Part shown: one piece after another, positions 45,326 through 55,300 of the stretch
How the letters are laid out: the number at the start of each line of letters is the position of its first letter
Numbering within the stretch: the stretch's first letter is position 1
Assembly (NCBI RefSeq): GCF_004345615.1
Contig: NZ_SLWK01000007.1
Coordinates: 166,265 to 230,264 of the forward strand
Reading direction: 5' to 3'
Length of the DNA stretch: 64,000 nt
DNA from: Natronoflexus pectinivorans
GTDB taxonomy: Bacteria; Bacteroidota; Bacteroidia; Bacteroidales; Marinilabiliaceae
Translations under genes and position numbers: made by a program
The notes under the pieces: model-generated
What the model saw: the letters and a program-made list of their open reading frames with translations, nothing else
Database searches by the model: none
Told to the model about the DNA's origin: nothing

Positions 45326-45790
45326 ATGGAACCCGGATTACAAATTGATAATTTAGATAGAAAAATACTTTCACTGGTTACTAAAAATGCCAGAATTCCA
45401 TTTCTGGAAGTCGCCAGAGAGTGTAAAGTTTCAGGGGCTGCTATTCATCAACGCATACAGCGTTTGATGAATATAGGCGTGATTAAGGGCTCCGAGTTTA
45501 TCCTTAATCCGTCCAAAATAGGGTACCATACTTGTGCGTTTATGGGAATTTTTCTCAAGAAAGCCAGTTTGTTCGATAAAGTTGTTCAGATGTTGGAGCA
45601 GGTACCTGAGATTGTAGAGTGTCACTACACTACTGGCCAGTATGCAATTTTTATTAAAATTTACGCCAAAAGTAACGAACACCTGAAACGAATTCTCCAC
45701 GATAAATTGCAATCCATCCCCGGTATTTCATCAACCGAAACCATTATTTCTCTTGATGAGTCATTTAAACGACAATTGCCAGTCGAATAA
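45326..45790 (+). CDS. Lrp/AsnC-family transcriptional regulator
   Basis: The 154-aa length is normal. The N-terminal winged helix reads LDRKILSLVTKNARIPFLEV, ARECKVSGAAIHQRIQRLMN, then GVIKGSEFILNPSKIGY. The C-terminal RAM ligand domain reads AFMGIFLKKASLFDKVVQML, VPEIVECHYTTGQYAIFIKI and IPGISSTETIISLDESFKR. These proteins sense amino acids and bind as octamers or dimers. It lies between the two giant beta-helix genes but reads as a single-gene unit with its own terminator, so a link to them is not shown. Confidence 0.94.
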   Translation: MEPGLQIDNLDRKILSLVTKNARIPFLEVARECKVSGAAIHQRIQRLMNIGVIKGSEFILNPSKIGYHTCAFMGIFLKKASLFDKVVQMLEQVPEIVECHYTTGQYAIFIKIYAKSNEHLKRILHDKLQSIPGISSTETIISLDESFKRQLPVE

Positions 45791-45845
45791 ATATTGGATG
45801 AGAAATTCGGTATAGAGATTATGCCAGAACAATATTGACCAAATT

Positions 45846-45873
45846 AAAAAAGTTCACCTAAGTGAACTTTTTT
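45846..45873. terminator. Terminator after the Lrp gene
   Basis: AAAAAAGTTCAC-CTAA-GTGAACTTTTTT is a perfect 12-bp stem with T and A tails, able to act in both directions. Confidence 0.88.
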
Positions 45874-46003
45874 AATTTAAACTCATTCGTGGATATTTTA
45901 GTCTAAGAATCTGAGTTAGTATTCTATCTTTCTAATCCCGAGGCCTCGGGATAAAGATATATAATCTATATAATTCTTTAGAAACTAAATATCAATAGTT
46001 GTA

Positions 46004-46155
46004 TAGTGTCTAGACAACCAAGAGATTACAGGTTGGTCTGGTGCGTTTGGCGGTTCCCCTTTGGCTTCGAAGTGAGCGTTCGACTGAACTCACGCTGAAG
46101 TCCCAGCCGAACGGGGTTAGGGGTGAGCAAGGGAGACAATTCAGATTTGACACTA
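46004..46155. repeat. Dispersed intergenic element, copy 3, with flanking inverted arms
   Basis: TAGTGTC (46004-46010) and GACACTA (46149-46155) flank a core GCGTTTGGCGGTTCCC (46032) and GGGGTTAGGGGTGAGCAAGG. About 40 extra bases in the middle include GTGAGCGTTCGACTGAACTC, itself able to fold. The core matches 7110-7159. Confidence 0.7.
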
Positions 46156-46404
46156 GTCTAACGATCTAAATCGTGTGAAATTCTCTGTTTATCTCACTTG
46201 AGCAATTATATTTATTTGATATTGCTATATTTATATCGATTTATTGCAACTTTGACTTCTCAAATTCGTAGAAAATTAAATTAGTTTAACATGCTAATCT
46301 TTTATTTAATCTGACGGAATTCTTATTCTGCTTGGATTTTACTCGTTAAATAAATACTAAATTAAGTCGCTGATTAAGCCATTAACCTTATCAAAACAGA
46401 TCCG

Positions 46405-49400
46405 ATGAGAATTTTACTACTTTGCTTTTTGTATTGCGCCTCATTCATCAGTATTGAAGCAACTAATGTTTTTCATGTAACCCCAAGTGCTGCGGGAGCA
46501 GGAACCTCCTGGTCTGATGCAATTCATTTACAAGGAGCCTTAAATTTGGCCACTGCCGGTGATGAAATATGGGTCGCAGGCGGTGTTTATAAACCAACCA
46601 ATACCGCCGACAGAAGCATCTCATTTGTTATTCCTGATGGAGTAAAAGTTTATGGAGGTTTTAATGGTACTGAAACACAGTTAAGTCAGCGAAACTGGTA
46701 TTTGAATAAAACCATCTTAAGTGGGGATATTGGTCAAGTAAGCAATCACAGCGATAACAGCTATCATGTTGTTAAAATTATTGGAACATCATCTAATCCC
46801 ATTTCAGAATCAACAAAGTTTGACGGCTTTTATATTCAGCATGGAAATGCTAACGGTGTAGGTGATTTTAGCAATGGTGGTGGTATCTATATGGAATGGG
46901 CCTCACCAATTGTGATGAATGTATGGCTTAGGAATAACGTTTCCTCAGGAGTTGGAGGAGCTGTATACGGAGATGAAAACAGTTCTCCTAAAATTGCCAA
47001 CTGTATTTTGGTCGAAAATCAATCCAACGGTGATGGTGGTGCTGTTTTTTCAAATGGAGGATTACGTCTAATAAATTCTTTATTTTATGGAAATACATCG
47101 TCTTCAGGTGCTGGAGCTGTCAGAGGATCAATGCAAACATTGCTGCTTAATTCCATTGTTTGGGGCAATTTTTCTCCTTTGGGCATTCAGTTATCAGGTG
47201 TAACTGCTTCAAATTCTATAGTTGAGGGAGGGTATTCCGGCGATGGAAATATCTCTTCTGATCCGCTTTTCTTTAATGCCCCCAATAAGGATTTCAGACT
47301 AAGAGGTAGCTCACCTGCCATCAACTCTGGAAATAATGCCTATGTGGAATCATGGCATACAGTGGATTATCTGGGTGGATCGCGAGTCATTGAGTCAATC
47401 GTTGATATTGGACCATTTGAAGGGGCTGTAATCACCCCATATTTAGTGTCTCCGTTTAATAACAGTTTTCTTAGCGCCGGAACCACAGATGTTTCTCTTG
47501 AGTGGAACTGGACAACTGGCAAACCCGCTGATGTGGTTGGTTTTGAACTGGAGTATATTGTAGATGGAGGTAGCAAAATTGTTGTATCGAACATTCCGGG
47601 AAATCAACTGATGCAAACAATTGGCGGACTAAGTTCTACCAATCGCGTAGAATGGCGCGTAGGTAGTGTGGATGTCTTCGGTAATAAAAATTGGGCCGGC
47701 TGGTTTGTTTTTACCATACAAAGGGATCGACCTGTCTATGTAAAACCTGATGGAACAGGTGACGGCAGTTCATGGTCAAATGCTTCCAGCTTGGTGGGAG
47801 CCATAAATAATTATATTCACGGTGACGAGATATGGGTTCAATCAGGAATATATAAGCCAACGAGTTCAACAAATCGAAATGCATCCTTTGAGTTAAAGAG
47901 AGGCATGAAACTTTATGGAGGGTTTGCCGGCAATGAAACCTCCTTAAATCAAAGAAACTGGGTTAAGAATAAAACCATACTTAGCGGTAACATTGGCGAT
48001 CCGGATTCTGAAACTGATAATAGTTTCAGAGTGGTAACTGCCAGAGGAACTGCAGAACTGCCCATTACTTTCTCAGCAACAATGGATGGTTTTATTATAG
48101 AAGGTGGTTATGGCAACAGCGAAACCAATTTTAATGACAGGGGAGCTGCTATGCGATTTGAACATGCTTCTCCAATTATTGTTAATTGCTGGTTTAGAGA
48201 TAACTATTCATTAAATTTTGGAGGAGCCGTTTTTACTGATGGAAATTCTTCACCGTCATTTTATAACACCATTTTTAGCAATAACAAATCGGGGCGATTT
48301 GGGGGTGCAATACTTGCCAACCGAGATCTCCTTTTGGTCAATTGTGTATTATTCGGGAATCAAGCTTTAACCCGTGGAGGAGCTATTAATGGAGAGCTGA
48401 TTCCACAGGGAGGGGTTTCTGTGATCAATTCAATCGTATGGAACAACAGTGCTCCGTCATTTCCTCAGATGTTTCAGGTAACTGCATCGCATTCAATTGT
48501 AGATGGCGGATTTACCGGGGTTCAGATTAGAAGTGATAATCCACAGTTTCTTGATCCTGATGAGTCTGATTTTAGGATAAATTCATTGTCGCCGGCTATT
48601 AATATGGGAGATAATGCTAGAATTCCGGCTTGGTTGGATAAGGATTTTGCACAAAATCAACGTATTCAGGGAAGCCATGTTGATGCTGGTATTTTTGAAG
48701 GTGCCACTCCGGTTCCTTTTCCTACTGCCCCTCTGAATAATACATTGTTTACTCCTGAAATAGTTAATGTGACATTGGAGTGGGAGTGGGAGACTGAAAA
48801 ACCATCCACCATAACTCACTATAGATTGCAATATCAGATAAACAATCAGCATGTTGAAACAGAAGAGGGAATCGATTCAGAGTTCTTTGAGCTAACAGGA
48901 CTAAAACCTGCCGACAGAGTGACATGGAGAGTTGGTGCTCACGATCAGTCCGGTGATTTGCTGTGGTCACCATGGTACAATTTTGGAATCAGAAGAGATG
49001 AACCATTGTTTGTAAGGCCAAATGGAACTGGTGACGGATCATCCTGGAATGATGCAATTGATTTAAAAAATGCTTTATCCATCGCATCTTTTGGTGATAG
49101 CATTTGGGTTGCAAAGGGAATTTATACGCCAACCAATGATGGTAACAGAGAGATCTCTTTCCAGTTGTCTGATGGAGTTAAAGTATTTGGAGGATTCTTT
49201 GGCAATGAAACCGAGTTTAATCAAAGGGATGTTGTTAATAATCAATCCATCCTGAGCGGTTTGATAGGTGATGATATTAAGTCGTTTCATGTGGTAAAGA
49301 TTCTTGGGACGACGAACCATCCTGTTTCCTCAGAAACAATTCTTGATGGTGTTATCATTCAGGATGGTAATGCATCATTTTCGTTCAATAACAACAATCT

Positions 49401-50283
49401 GGGAGGAGGAATATACCTTGAAAATGCCAACCCTGTTCTGGCTAATGTATGGTTCAGAAATAACTCGGCCACTGGTAATGGAGGAGCAGTTTATGCTGAT
49501 GCAATGTCCAACCCTGTATTCGCAAATGTTATTTTCACAGAGAATTCTGCAAACGATCACGGTGGTGCTGTATTCTCAAATTCTTCAATGAGATTTTATA
49601 ACTGTCTTTTCTATAACAACCACGCTGGAAGGATGGGTGGAGCCATGTCAGCATCTAACTCAAATCTCAACCATATTCATAACTCCATATTTTGGGGAAA
49701 TAGAGCCGATCAAAGTTTCGATCATTTTAGAAACATTGTTGTACGCAGTTCTATTGTAGAGGATGGTACTGGTGTTAATAGTTTAACGGATGATCCTCTT
49801 TTTGTAGATGCGTTAAATTTTGAGTTTAATTTGCAAAATGAATCTCCTGCCATTGACTCTGGTAGCACTCAGCACATGCCCGATTGGATATCTTTTGATT
49901 TTAGAGGTGAACCGAGGGTTCAAGGGGATATGATTGATATTGGCCCGTTTGAATTTCCTGTAGATGACAATGGGGGAGATAACGGAGGAGATAATGGGAC
50001 AAACATTGAAAACTCCCAATTATTAAATGCTTCTCTGCAAATCATTCCTAATCCTGTTTCAAGAAATCAGAACATCAACATTGTAGCAGAAAGAATAACA
50101 GATGGAACTCTGTATGTAAGTATTTATGATTTAGCAGGTCGTTTATTGCACTCTGAAAAACTAATGGTGACGAACAGGGTAGCATCCTTATCTTCAATGG
50201 ATTTTAACCCCGGAAATTATATTGTGATTATTCAAACCAATGATACTGTAAGGCCTGTTACACGTCAGTTAATCATCCGCTAG
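46405..50283 (+). CDS. T9SS-exported beta-helix protein with three modules, paralog of the giant protein
   Basis: A signal peptide (MRILLLCFLYCASFISIEA) precedes three modules starting at 46465, 47728 and 49000. Spacings of 1263 and 1272 bases match the giant protein at 30322. Motifs are the same: GTSWSDAIHLQGALNLA, GDEIWVAGGVYKPT, KVYGGFNG, ILSGDIG, then FDGFYIQHGN and GGAVYGDENSSP, followed by fibronectin-like linkers with VEWRVGSVDVFGNKNW. A short flexible linker rich in DNGG leads to a T9SS domain (QIIPNPVSRNQNINIVA, SIYDLAGRLLHSEK, FNPGNYIVII). Probable surface adhesin or binding protein. It ends at a hairpin shared with the convergent nucleotidase genes. Confidence 0.88.
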   Translation: MRILLLCFLYCASFISIEATNVFHVTPSAAGAGTSWSDAIHLQGALNLATAGDEIWVAGGVYKPTNTADRSISFVIPDGVKVYGGFNGTETQLSQRNWYLNKTILSGDIGQVSNHSDNSYHVVKIIGTSSNPISESTKFDGFYIQHGNANGVGDFSNGGGIYMEWASPIVMNVWLRNNVSSGVGGAVYGDENSSPKIANCILVENQSNGDGGAVFSNGGLRLINSLFYGNTSSSGAGAVRGSMQTLLLNSIVWGNFSPLGIQLSGVTASNSIVEGGYSGDGNISSDPLFFNAPNKDFRLRGSSPAINSGNNAYVESWHTVDYLGGSRVIESIVDIGPFEGAVITPYLVSPFNNSFLSAGTTDVSLEWNWTTGKPADVVGFELEYIVDGGSKIVVSNIPGNQLMQTIGGLSSTNRVEWRVGSVDVFGNKNWAGWFVFTIQRDRPVYVKPDGTGDGSSWSNASSLVGAINNYIHGDEIWVQSGIYKPTSSTNRNASFELKRGMKLYGGFAGNETSLNQRNWVKNKTILSGNIGDPDSETDNSFRVVTARGTAELPITFSATMDGFIIEGGYGNSETNFNDRGAAMRFEHASPIIVNCWFRDNYSLNFGGAVFTDGNSSPSFYNTIFSNNKSGRFGGAILANRDLLLVNCVLFGNQALTRGGAINGELIPQGGVSVINSIVWNNSAPSFPQMFQVTASHSIVDGGFTGVQIRSDNPQFLDPDESDFRINSLSPAINMGDNARIPAWLDKDFAQNQRIQGSHVDAGIFEGATPVPFPTAPLNNTLFTPEIVNVTLEWEWETEKPSTITHYRLQYQINNQHVETEEGIDSEFFELTGLKPADRVTWRVGAHDQSGDLLWSPWYNFGIRRDEPLFVRPNGTGDGSSWNDAIDLKNALSIASFGDSIWVAKGIYTPTNDGNREISFQLSDGVKVFGGFFGNETEFNQRDVVNNQSILSGLIGDDIKSFHVVKILGTTNHPVSSETILDGVIIQDGNASFSFNNNNLGGGIYLENANPVLANVWFRNNSATGNGGAVYADAMSNPVFANVIFTENSANDHGGAVFSNSSMRFYNCLFYNNHAGRMGGAMSASNSNLNHIHNSIFWGNRADQSFDHFRNIVVRSSIVEDGTGVNSLTDDPLFVDALNFEFNLQNESPAIDSGSTQHMPDWISFDFRGEPRVQGDMIDIGPFEFPVDDNGGDNGGDNGTNIENSQLLNASLQIIPNPVSRNQNINIVAERITDGTLYVSIYDLAGRLLHSEKLMVTNRVASLSSMDFNPGNYIVIIQTNDTVRPVTRQLIIR

Positions 50284-50328
50284 ATTATGCTTTTCATGGC
50301 ACAGCAATAATAAGATTTCTAATCAATT

Positions 50329-50353
50329 CGTCCCGGGGTTTAACCTCGGGACG
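50329..50353. terminator. Hairpin between convergent genes
   Basis: CGTCCCGGGGTT pairs with AACCTCGGGACG with one bulged or mismatched position. It lies between the beta-helix gene and the nucleotidase pair. Terminator function is likely, though the T-tract is weak. Confidence 0.7.
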
Positions 50354-50383
50354 ATTTATTCTATCTCTCTTGGATATATCTTA

Positions 50384-51304
50384 TTAATCTAGCTTAATAG
50401 CAATTGCAGAGGAATTAACCAATTCGGTTTGTTTTCCCTTACGGAAAACAAAATCCAGTCTGCCCATTTGTACCCCATTTTGGCCTGACTGCCATATGAT
50501 TACTTCTTTGCCGGACAGATTAGTGACGAAGAGTGGTTCCTCCATAAATCTGTGTGTATGACCACCCAGTATCACATCAATATGATGGGTTTGCGCTGCA
50601 ACTTTTAAGTCATCAAAACGATCCTCCCCCATATCATAACCAAGATGCGATAACGCTATAACTATATCACAATGGTATTGTGTTTTTAGCAATTCAGCTA
50701 CTTTATCACCTGTGGCAACAGGGTCAAGCCATTTAAGCCCGTCTACGTGGTGCGGAGCAACAAGTCCATCAGGATCAACCCCGAGTCCGATGATCCCAAT
50801 CCGAACCCCACCGGTTTCAATTATGTGGTATGTTTTAATTTTTCCTTCAAGCAAAGTTCCTTCTACATCATAGTTTGTCGAAATAAAAGGGAAACTTGCA
50901 TATTTGAGCTGATTACTCAAACTTTCTATTCCATTATCAAATTCATGGTTTCCCAATGTGGCTGCATCGTATCCCATTTTACTCATCAGCCTTAACTCCA
51001 GACTCCCTTCATAGAAATTGAAATAAGGAGTTCCCTGAAACATATCTCCCGAGTCAAACACTAAAACATGTTCAGTATTTTCACGGATTTGATTGATTAT
51101 GGTGCTTATTCGTGCAAATCCTCCCATGCCCGGGAATCTGCCATGATTTTCCGGAAGTGGTTCAATGTGACTGTGTAAATCATTGGTATGCAGTATAGTT
51201 ATTCTAGTTTCATTTGAATCCTTACATGAGTAAAATGCGGTAAATAAAAGCATCAATAAAAATACTGTATATATTCTATTGCTATATGGTCGATTGTTAT
51301 ACAT
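50384..51304 (-). CDS. 5'-nucleotidase/metallophosphoesterase domain lipoprotein
   Basis: This is the catalytic half of a UshA-type periplasmic nucleotidase. I chose the start at 51304, which gives a lipoprotein signal (YTVFLLMLLFTAFYSC, Cys27); an upstream ATG at 51358 would add 18 residues that abut the previous stop. The two-metal motifs are all present: ITILHTNDLHSHIEP, VFDSGDMFQGTPY, ATLGNHEFDNG, IVIALSHLGYDMG and DVILGGHTHRF. The polypeptide ends shortly after the catalytic domain and lacks the substrate-binding C-terminal domain, which is encoded by the gene directly upstream. Confidence 0.92.
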   Translation of the reverse strand: MYNNRPYSNRIYTVFLLMLLFTAFYSCKDSNETRITILHTNDLHSHIEPLPENHGRFPGMGGFARISTIINQIRENTEHVLVFDSGDMFQGTPYFNFYEGSLELRLMSKMGYDAATLGNHEFDNGIESLSNQLKYASFPFISTNYDVEGTLLEGKIKTYHIIETGGVRIGIIGLGVDPDGLVAPHHVDGLKWLDPVATGDKVAELLKTQYHCDIVIALSHLGYDMGEDRFDDLKVAAQTHHIDVILGGHTHRFMEEPLFVTNLSGKEVIIWQSGQNGVQMGRLDFVFRKGKQTELVNSSAIAIKLD

Positions 51305-51358
51305 GGTTAACTTCTTAAATGGTGAATTGTATTTCAATTTTAGCCGGTTTAATACCAA

Positions 51359-52114
51359 CTATTGCTTCACAGTTATTCTAACTGTGTTATCAGGTTCAAT
51401 AATCTCTCCATTTTTGTTTAGCATTTTGATGTGATCAATAATCAAATCCCGGATGGTTTTTCGTGAAGTTATTATTTGTTCTGATTGCTGAAAAATATTG
51501 TAATGATCCCCACCTGCTGCCAAATAATCTGAGGTTATAACCCAATAGAGTGAGTTTGGATTTGGCTTTTGATTGTGAATTTTGATTTTTTCTGCGCGAT
51601 CTTCAATTAGTGTAAATGAAGCACCGGATATTCCATCTCCATCAATTGATGCGATATGATTAAATAGTGTTTCAATCTGCTTGCCATTCAATTTAACTGC
51701 TACCATTTGATTTTCAAATGGCATCACTTCAAATGCGTTTCTGATGGTAACATCTCCTGCCGGAAGTGGGGCTCTTAAGCCCCTTACATTTATAACACTG
51801 ATAACAGGATGTTCGTCAGCATGCTGTCGTATAAGAAACTCCTTTCCTGCCTTCAATACCAAATCGGCAACAAAACTTGATAATGGGCTCTCCGGTTTAA
51901 CCGATCGAATGGTCGATTTGTTTCTGCCAATCACCTCATTCATGATCAACTCCAGGGAATCACGATAAGGTTTAATCACTGAAACTATATTTTCATCTTG
52001 AGGTATTGAATCGTCGATTTTGATAATGTCAACATTCTCAAGTTGATAGGAGTGCTGCTGATTACATGAGAATATCAACAGTGGGAATAAAATGAATATT
52101 AATAGCGTGCGCAT
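51359..52114 (-). CDS. 5'-nucleotidase C-terminal (substrate-binding) domain lipoprotein
   Basis: A lipoprotein signal (MRTLLIFILFPLLIFSC, Cys17) precedes the nucleotide-binding half of a UshA-type enzyme: SPLSSFVADLVLKAG, INVRGLRAPLPAGDVTIRNA, FEVMPFENQMVAVKLNGKQI and YWVITSDYLAAGGDHYNIF. The catalytic half is the next gene, 54 bases downstream on the same strand. The two lipoproteins together would rebuild a full enzyme at the membrane. It is transcribed divergently from the HTCS gene. Confidence 0.9.
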   Translation of the reverse strand: MRTLLIFILFPLLIFSCNQQHSYQLENVDIIKIDDSIPQDENIVSVIKPYRDSLELIMNEVIGRNKSTIRSVKPESPLSSFVADLVLKAGKEFLIRQHADEHPVISVINVRGLRAPLPAGDVTIRNAFEVMPFENQMVAVKLNGKQIETLFNHIASIDGDGISGASFTLIEDRAEKIKIHNQKPNPNSLYWVITSDYLAAGGDHYNIFQQSEQIITSRKTIRDLIIDHIKMLNKNGEIIEPDNTVRITVKQ

Positions 52115-52156
52115 GTCTTTTTTTTGCTAAAATAGAAAATTTCAACTAATAGTTCT

Positions 52157-52184
52157 AAAGATGTTACGGTATCGTAACATCTTT
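52157..52184. promoter_or_regulatory. Perfect inverted repeat in the nucleotidase/HTCS divergent region
   Basis: AAAGATGTTACG-GTAT-CGTAACATCTTT has 12-bp arms and lies 43 bases from the nucleotidase start and 145 from the HTCS start. A TATATTTG -7-like motif lies nearby at about 52228. It could be an operator or an attenuator hairpin. Confidence 0.45.
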
Positions 52185-52329
52185 ATTCCAAATTCAATTT
52201 CTTAATAGGAGCGTTGTTTTGTAAATTATTATATTTGCTTCCTTATACCAGTTAAAACATGCGATGTATAAAAAGGTTTTCACTGTGGACTCAGATTTGC
52301 ACATGTTTTAGTTTGAAAAGTATTTACCA

Positions 52330-55300
52330 ATGAGGCCATGTATGAGCTTTTATATGTACAGATATTTGTTGTTGGCAATTTTCGTAGCTAATGCGATGGT
52401 TCTTAGCGCTCAGACTCCGGTAACATTTGAGCGATATTCAACTTTTCAGGGGTTGCCACAGAATTCTGTGTTTAGCATAGCTCAGGATGCCAGTGGTTTT
52501 ATATGGCTTGCAACATATGATGGAATTTCCAGGTTTGATGGATTTCAGTTTGTTTCCTATAAACCCGAGCCTGGTAATATTGGCGGTTTAAGTTCAAATA
52601 TTACTGTAGCTCTGGAGGCCGATGATGAAGGTAAGCTTTGGATTGGAACAACAGGAAGTGGATTGTCAATGTTCGATACACGAACATTGATGTTTAGAAA
52701 TTATCCCTCTGATGATACCGAAGAGGGAGCGCTGTCTGATAACAACGTGAACGCAATTCTTCCCTTATCCAATAATGTTTTGGTTGGAACCAATCACGGT
52801 TTAAACAAACTAAATCGTGAATCGGGTCATTTTTCTGTATTTCTTACTGGTGATGGATTGGCAGGGAATAACATCCTGGCTCTTAATAAATGGTGTCATG
52901 ATAAAACCTGGGTGGCAACCAATAATGGTTTGCAGTTGATTTCGCTGGGAGATGAAATTGTTCAGCATGCTTATTTGCCTCAATCCCAAACAGGAGGTCA
53001 GGTTCTCTCGCTTAAAACTGATCACAATCAACGTTTATGGACTGTCAGCTCTTCACAACTGAGTTGCTTTCGGGAGGAGGATGGGGAATTTATTCTTGAA
53101 ATGCAACTTACAGACGCAGAGTTAAATGAACAATTTAGTTCCACAGGAGGCTTCAGTGTCATAGTGATGGGAAAGAACGATGAAATTTGGCTTGGTACCC
53201 ATGGAGGGCTTTTTCGTTTAAAGGAATCGGCACAAAAACTTTTCGCTGAATCACATTTTATTAACGCTCTATACGATGAGCACAGTCTCCCTGGAAATCA
53301 GATTATTAGCCTTATGACGGATGAGGAAGGCATCCTATGGATTGGTACACGTTTTAATGGGTTGGCTAAATACGACCCTTATAAGCAGCCTGTTACACGT
53401 TTTGTTCACAATCCGGCCAACCCCAATTCGATTCATAGCAACGATGTTCGAGCCATTAGTCAGGATGTGGATGGAAATATTTGGATGGGTAGTCGCAACC
53501 AGGGAGTCGATTTTATCAATGTGCAAACTGGAGAAATTGAGCGTTTTGAAGCCAACTCTGGTGTGAATGGAGCCTTGTATAACAACAGCATAAGGGATTT
53601 GTATTTGGATACCCGGGATCGGTTGTGGGTGGGATATTATTCAGGATTTTCCCAAATTGAGCGTGATGGTTTAACGGGGAATGTCCTGTTTCATCCTGCA
53701 AAGGATTCTGTTGGAAATCGCATTCATTTTGGGGGGCATACCTATTTTTTTTATGAGGATAGCAAAAGTAGATTTTGGGTGGCAACTTCAGATGGGCTGA
53801 TTCAATATGATCCTCGCAATAATAGGGTTGAGTGGTATAGAAATGAATTCACGCAATCTCCGAATCTTGGTAACTTCTTCAGATCTGTTTGTGAAGATGC
53901 AGATGGGTATCTGTGGCTAGCTACAGATGGTATTGGTGTGTTCAGATTGAATCCGGAAACCAGAGAATTTACTAATTTCAGACATTTCCTGGACGATCCC
54001 GCCACATTATCGCACAACAAGGTTTACGTTATTGCAAAAGATCTGAATCAGGATTTATGGTTTGGCACACACAGCGGCTTAAACCGCTTGTGCAAGGAAA
54101 CAGGAAACTTTTATCATTTCACACAGGAAGATGGGTTAAGCAACAACATCGTTTATGGCATAATGCCAGACCAAAATGGATTTCTTTGGTTGACCACAGC
54201 AAATGGCTTGTCAAGATTTAACCCTCAAAACAATACTTTTAAAACTTACTTATCGGGTATAGAATTTTCAGATGATGCTTTTTCAATCAGCAGAGATGGG
54301 AAAATATTCGTTGGTGGACTCAGTGGTTTCTTTGCATTCCACCCCGATAGTTTAAGGGAGAACCAGTTTGCAGCGCCTTTGAGATTTACAGGTTTTCGTT
54401 TGCACAATGATCTTATTCAACCGGGAGAAACCTATAATGGGCGTATCATTCTTCCGGAAGCGTTATCTTTTTTGGAAGAAATTACCCTCAAACACAATGA
54501 GAATTTTTTTTCTGTGGAGTTTGCTATGCTATCTTATGCCTCTCCAACTCAGAACAGGTATCAGTTTCTTCTCGAGGGCTTGCATACACAATGGTTTGAT
54601 GCTTCATCAGGAGAGAGGATTGCTGTCTTTACCGGGCTGAAGCCCGGACGATACATTTTGCGTGTTCGGGGTGCTAACCCCGATGGTATTTGGAGTGAAT
54701 CTTCTTTAACCATCAATATTTTGCCTGCATTTTATCAAACAACTTGGTTCAGAGGTTTGTTGATGTTGATTTTTGCTGCAATCATTGTTTTGTTCTATCG
54801 CTTAAGGTTGCGGTCACTAACACGACAAAAAATCACATTGGAAAACCAGGTTGTAGAGAAAACCCGTGAACTGCAGAATCAAAACGATATTTTAAAAAAT
54901 CAGCACGACGAGATTGTTCGTCAACGGGATCAGGTGGTCGAAATGACTCGTATGGTTCATGATGCGGATGAACGCAAATTGAGATTCTTTACAGGTGTCT
55001 CCCATGAAATCCGTACTCCTTTGACTTTGATTTTGGGGCCCGTAGAACAAATGCTGAACAACAGTGATGTTCCCCAATCTGTCAGAGATAGATTGGACAG
55101 GGTTTATCGCAATGCCCGAAATCTGCATAAATTAATCAATCAACTACTTGATTTTAGAAAAATTGATTCTGGTTTAATGCCTGTGGAGCTTTCTGCAGGT
55201 GATATTAATTCCTTCTTGCACAATCAGGTTGAGTTGTGTCATAATTTGATAGCAGAAAAAAAGCTACAAATTGAGTTTAAATTGAATGAACATATCCCCA

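Larger units (their letters stand above)
45791..46404. other. Non-coding stretch before the 1,292-aa protein gene
   Basis: No gene is seen in 614 bases. It contains the Lrp terminator (45846), a TCCCGAGGCCTCGGGA palindrome (45936-45951), and copy 3 of the dispersed element (46004-46155). The final 200 bases are A+T-rich and probably contain the promoter of the following gene. Confidence 0.7.
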
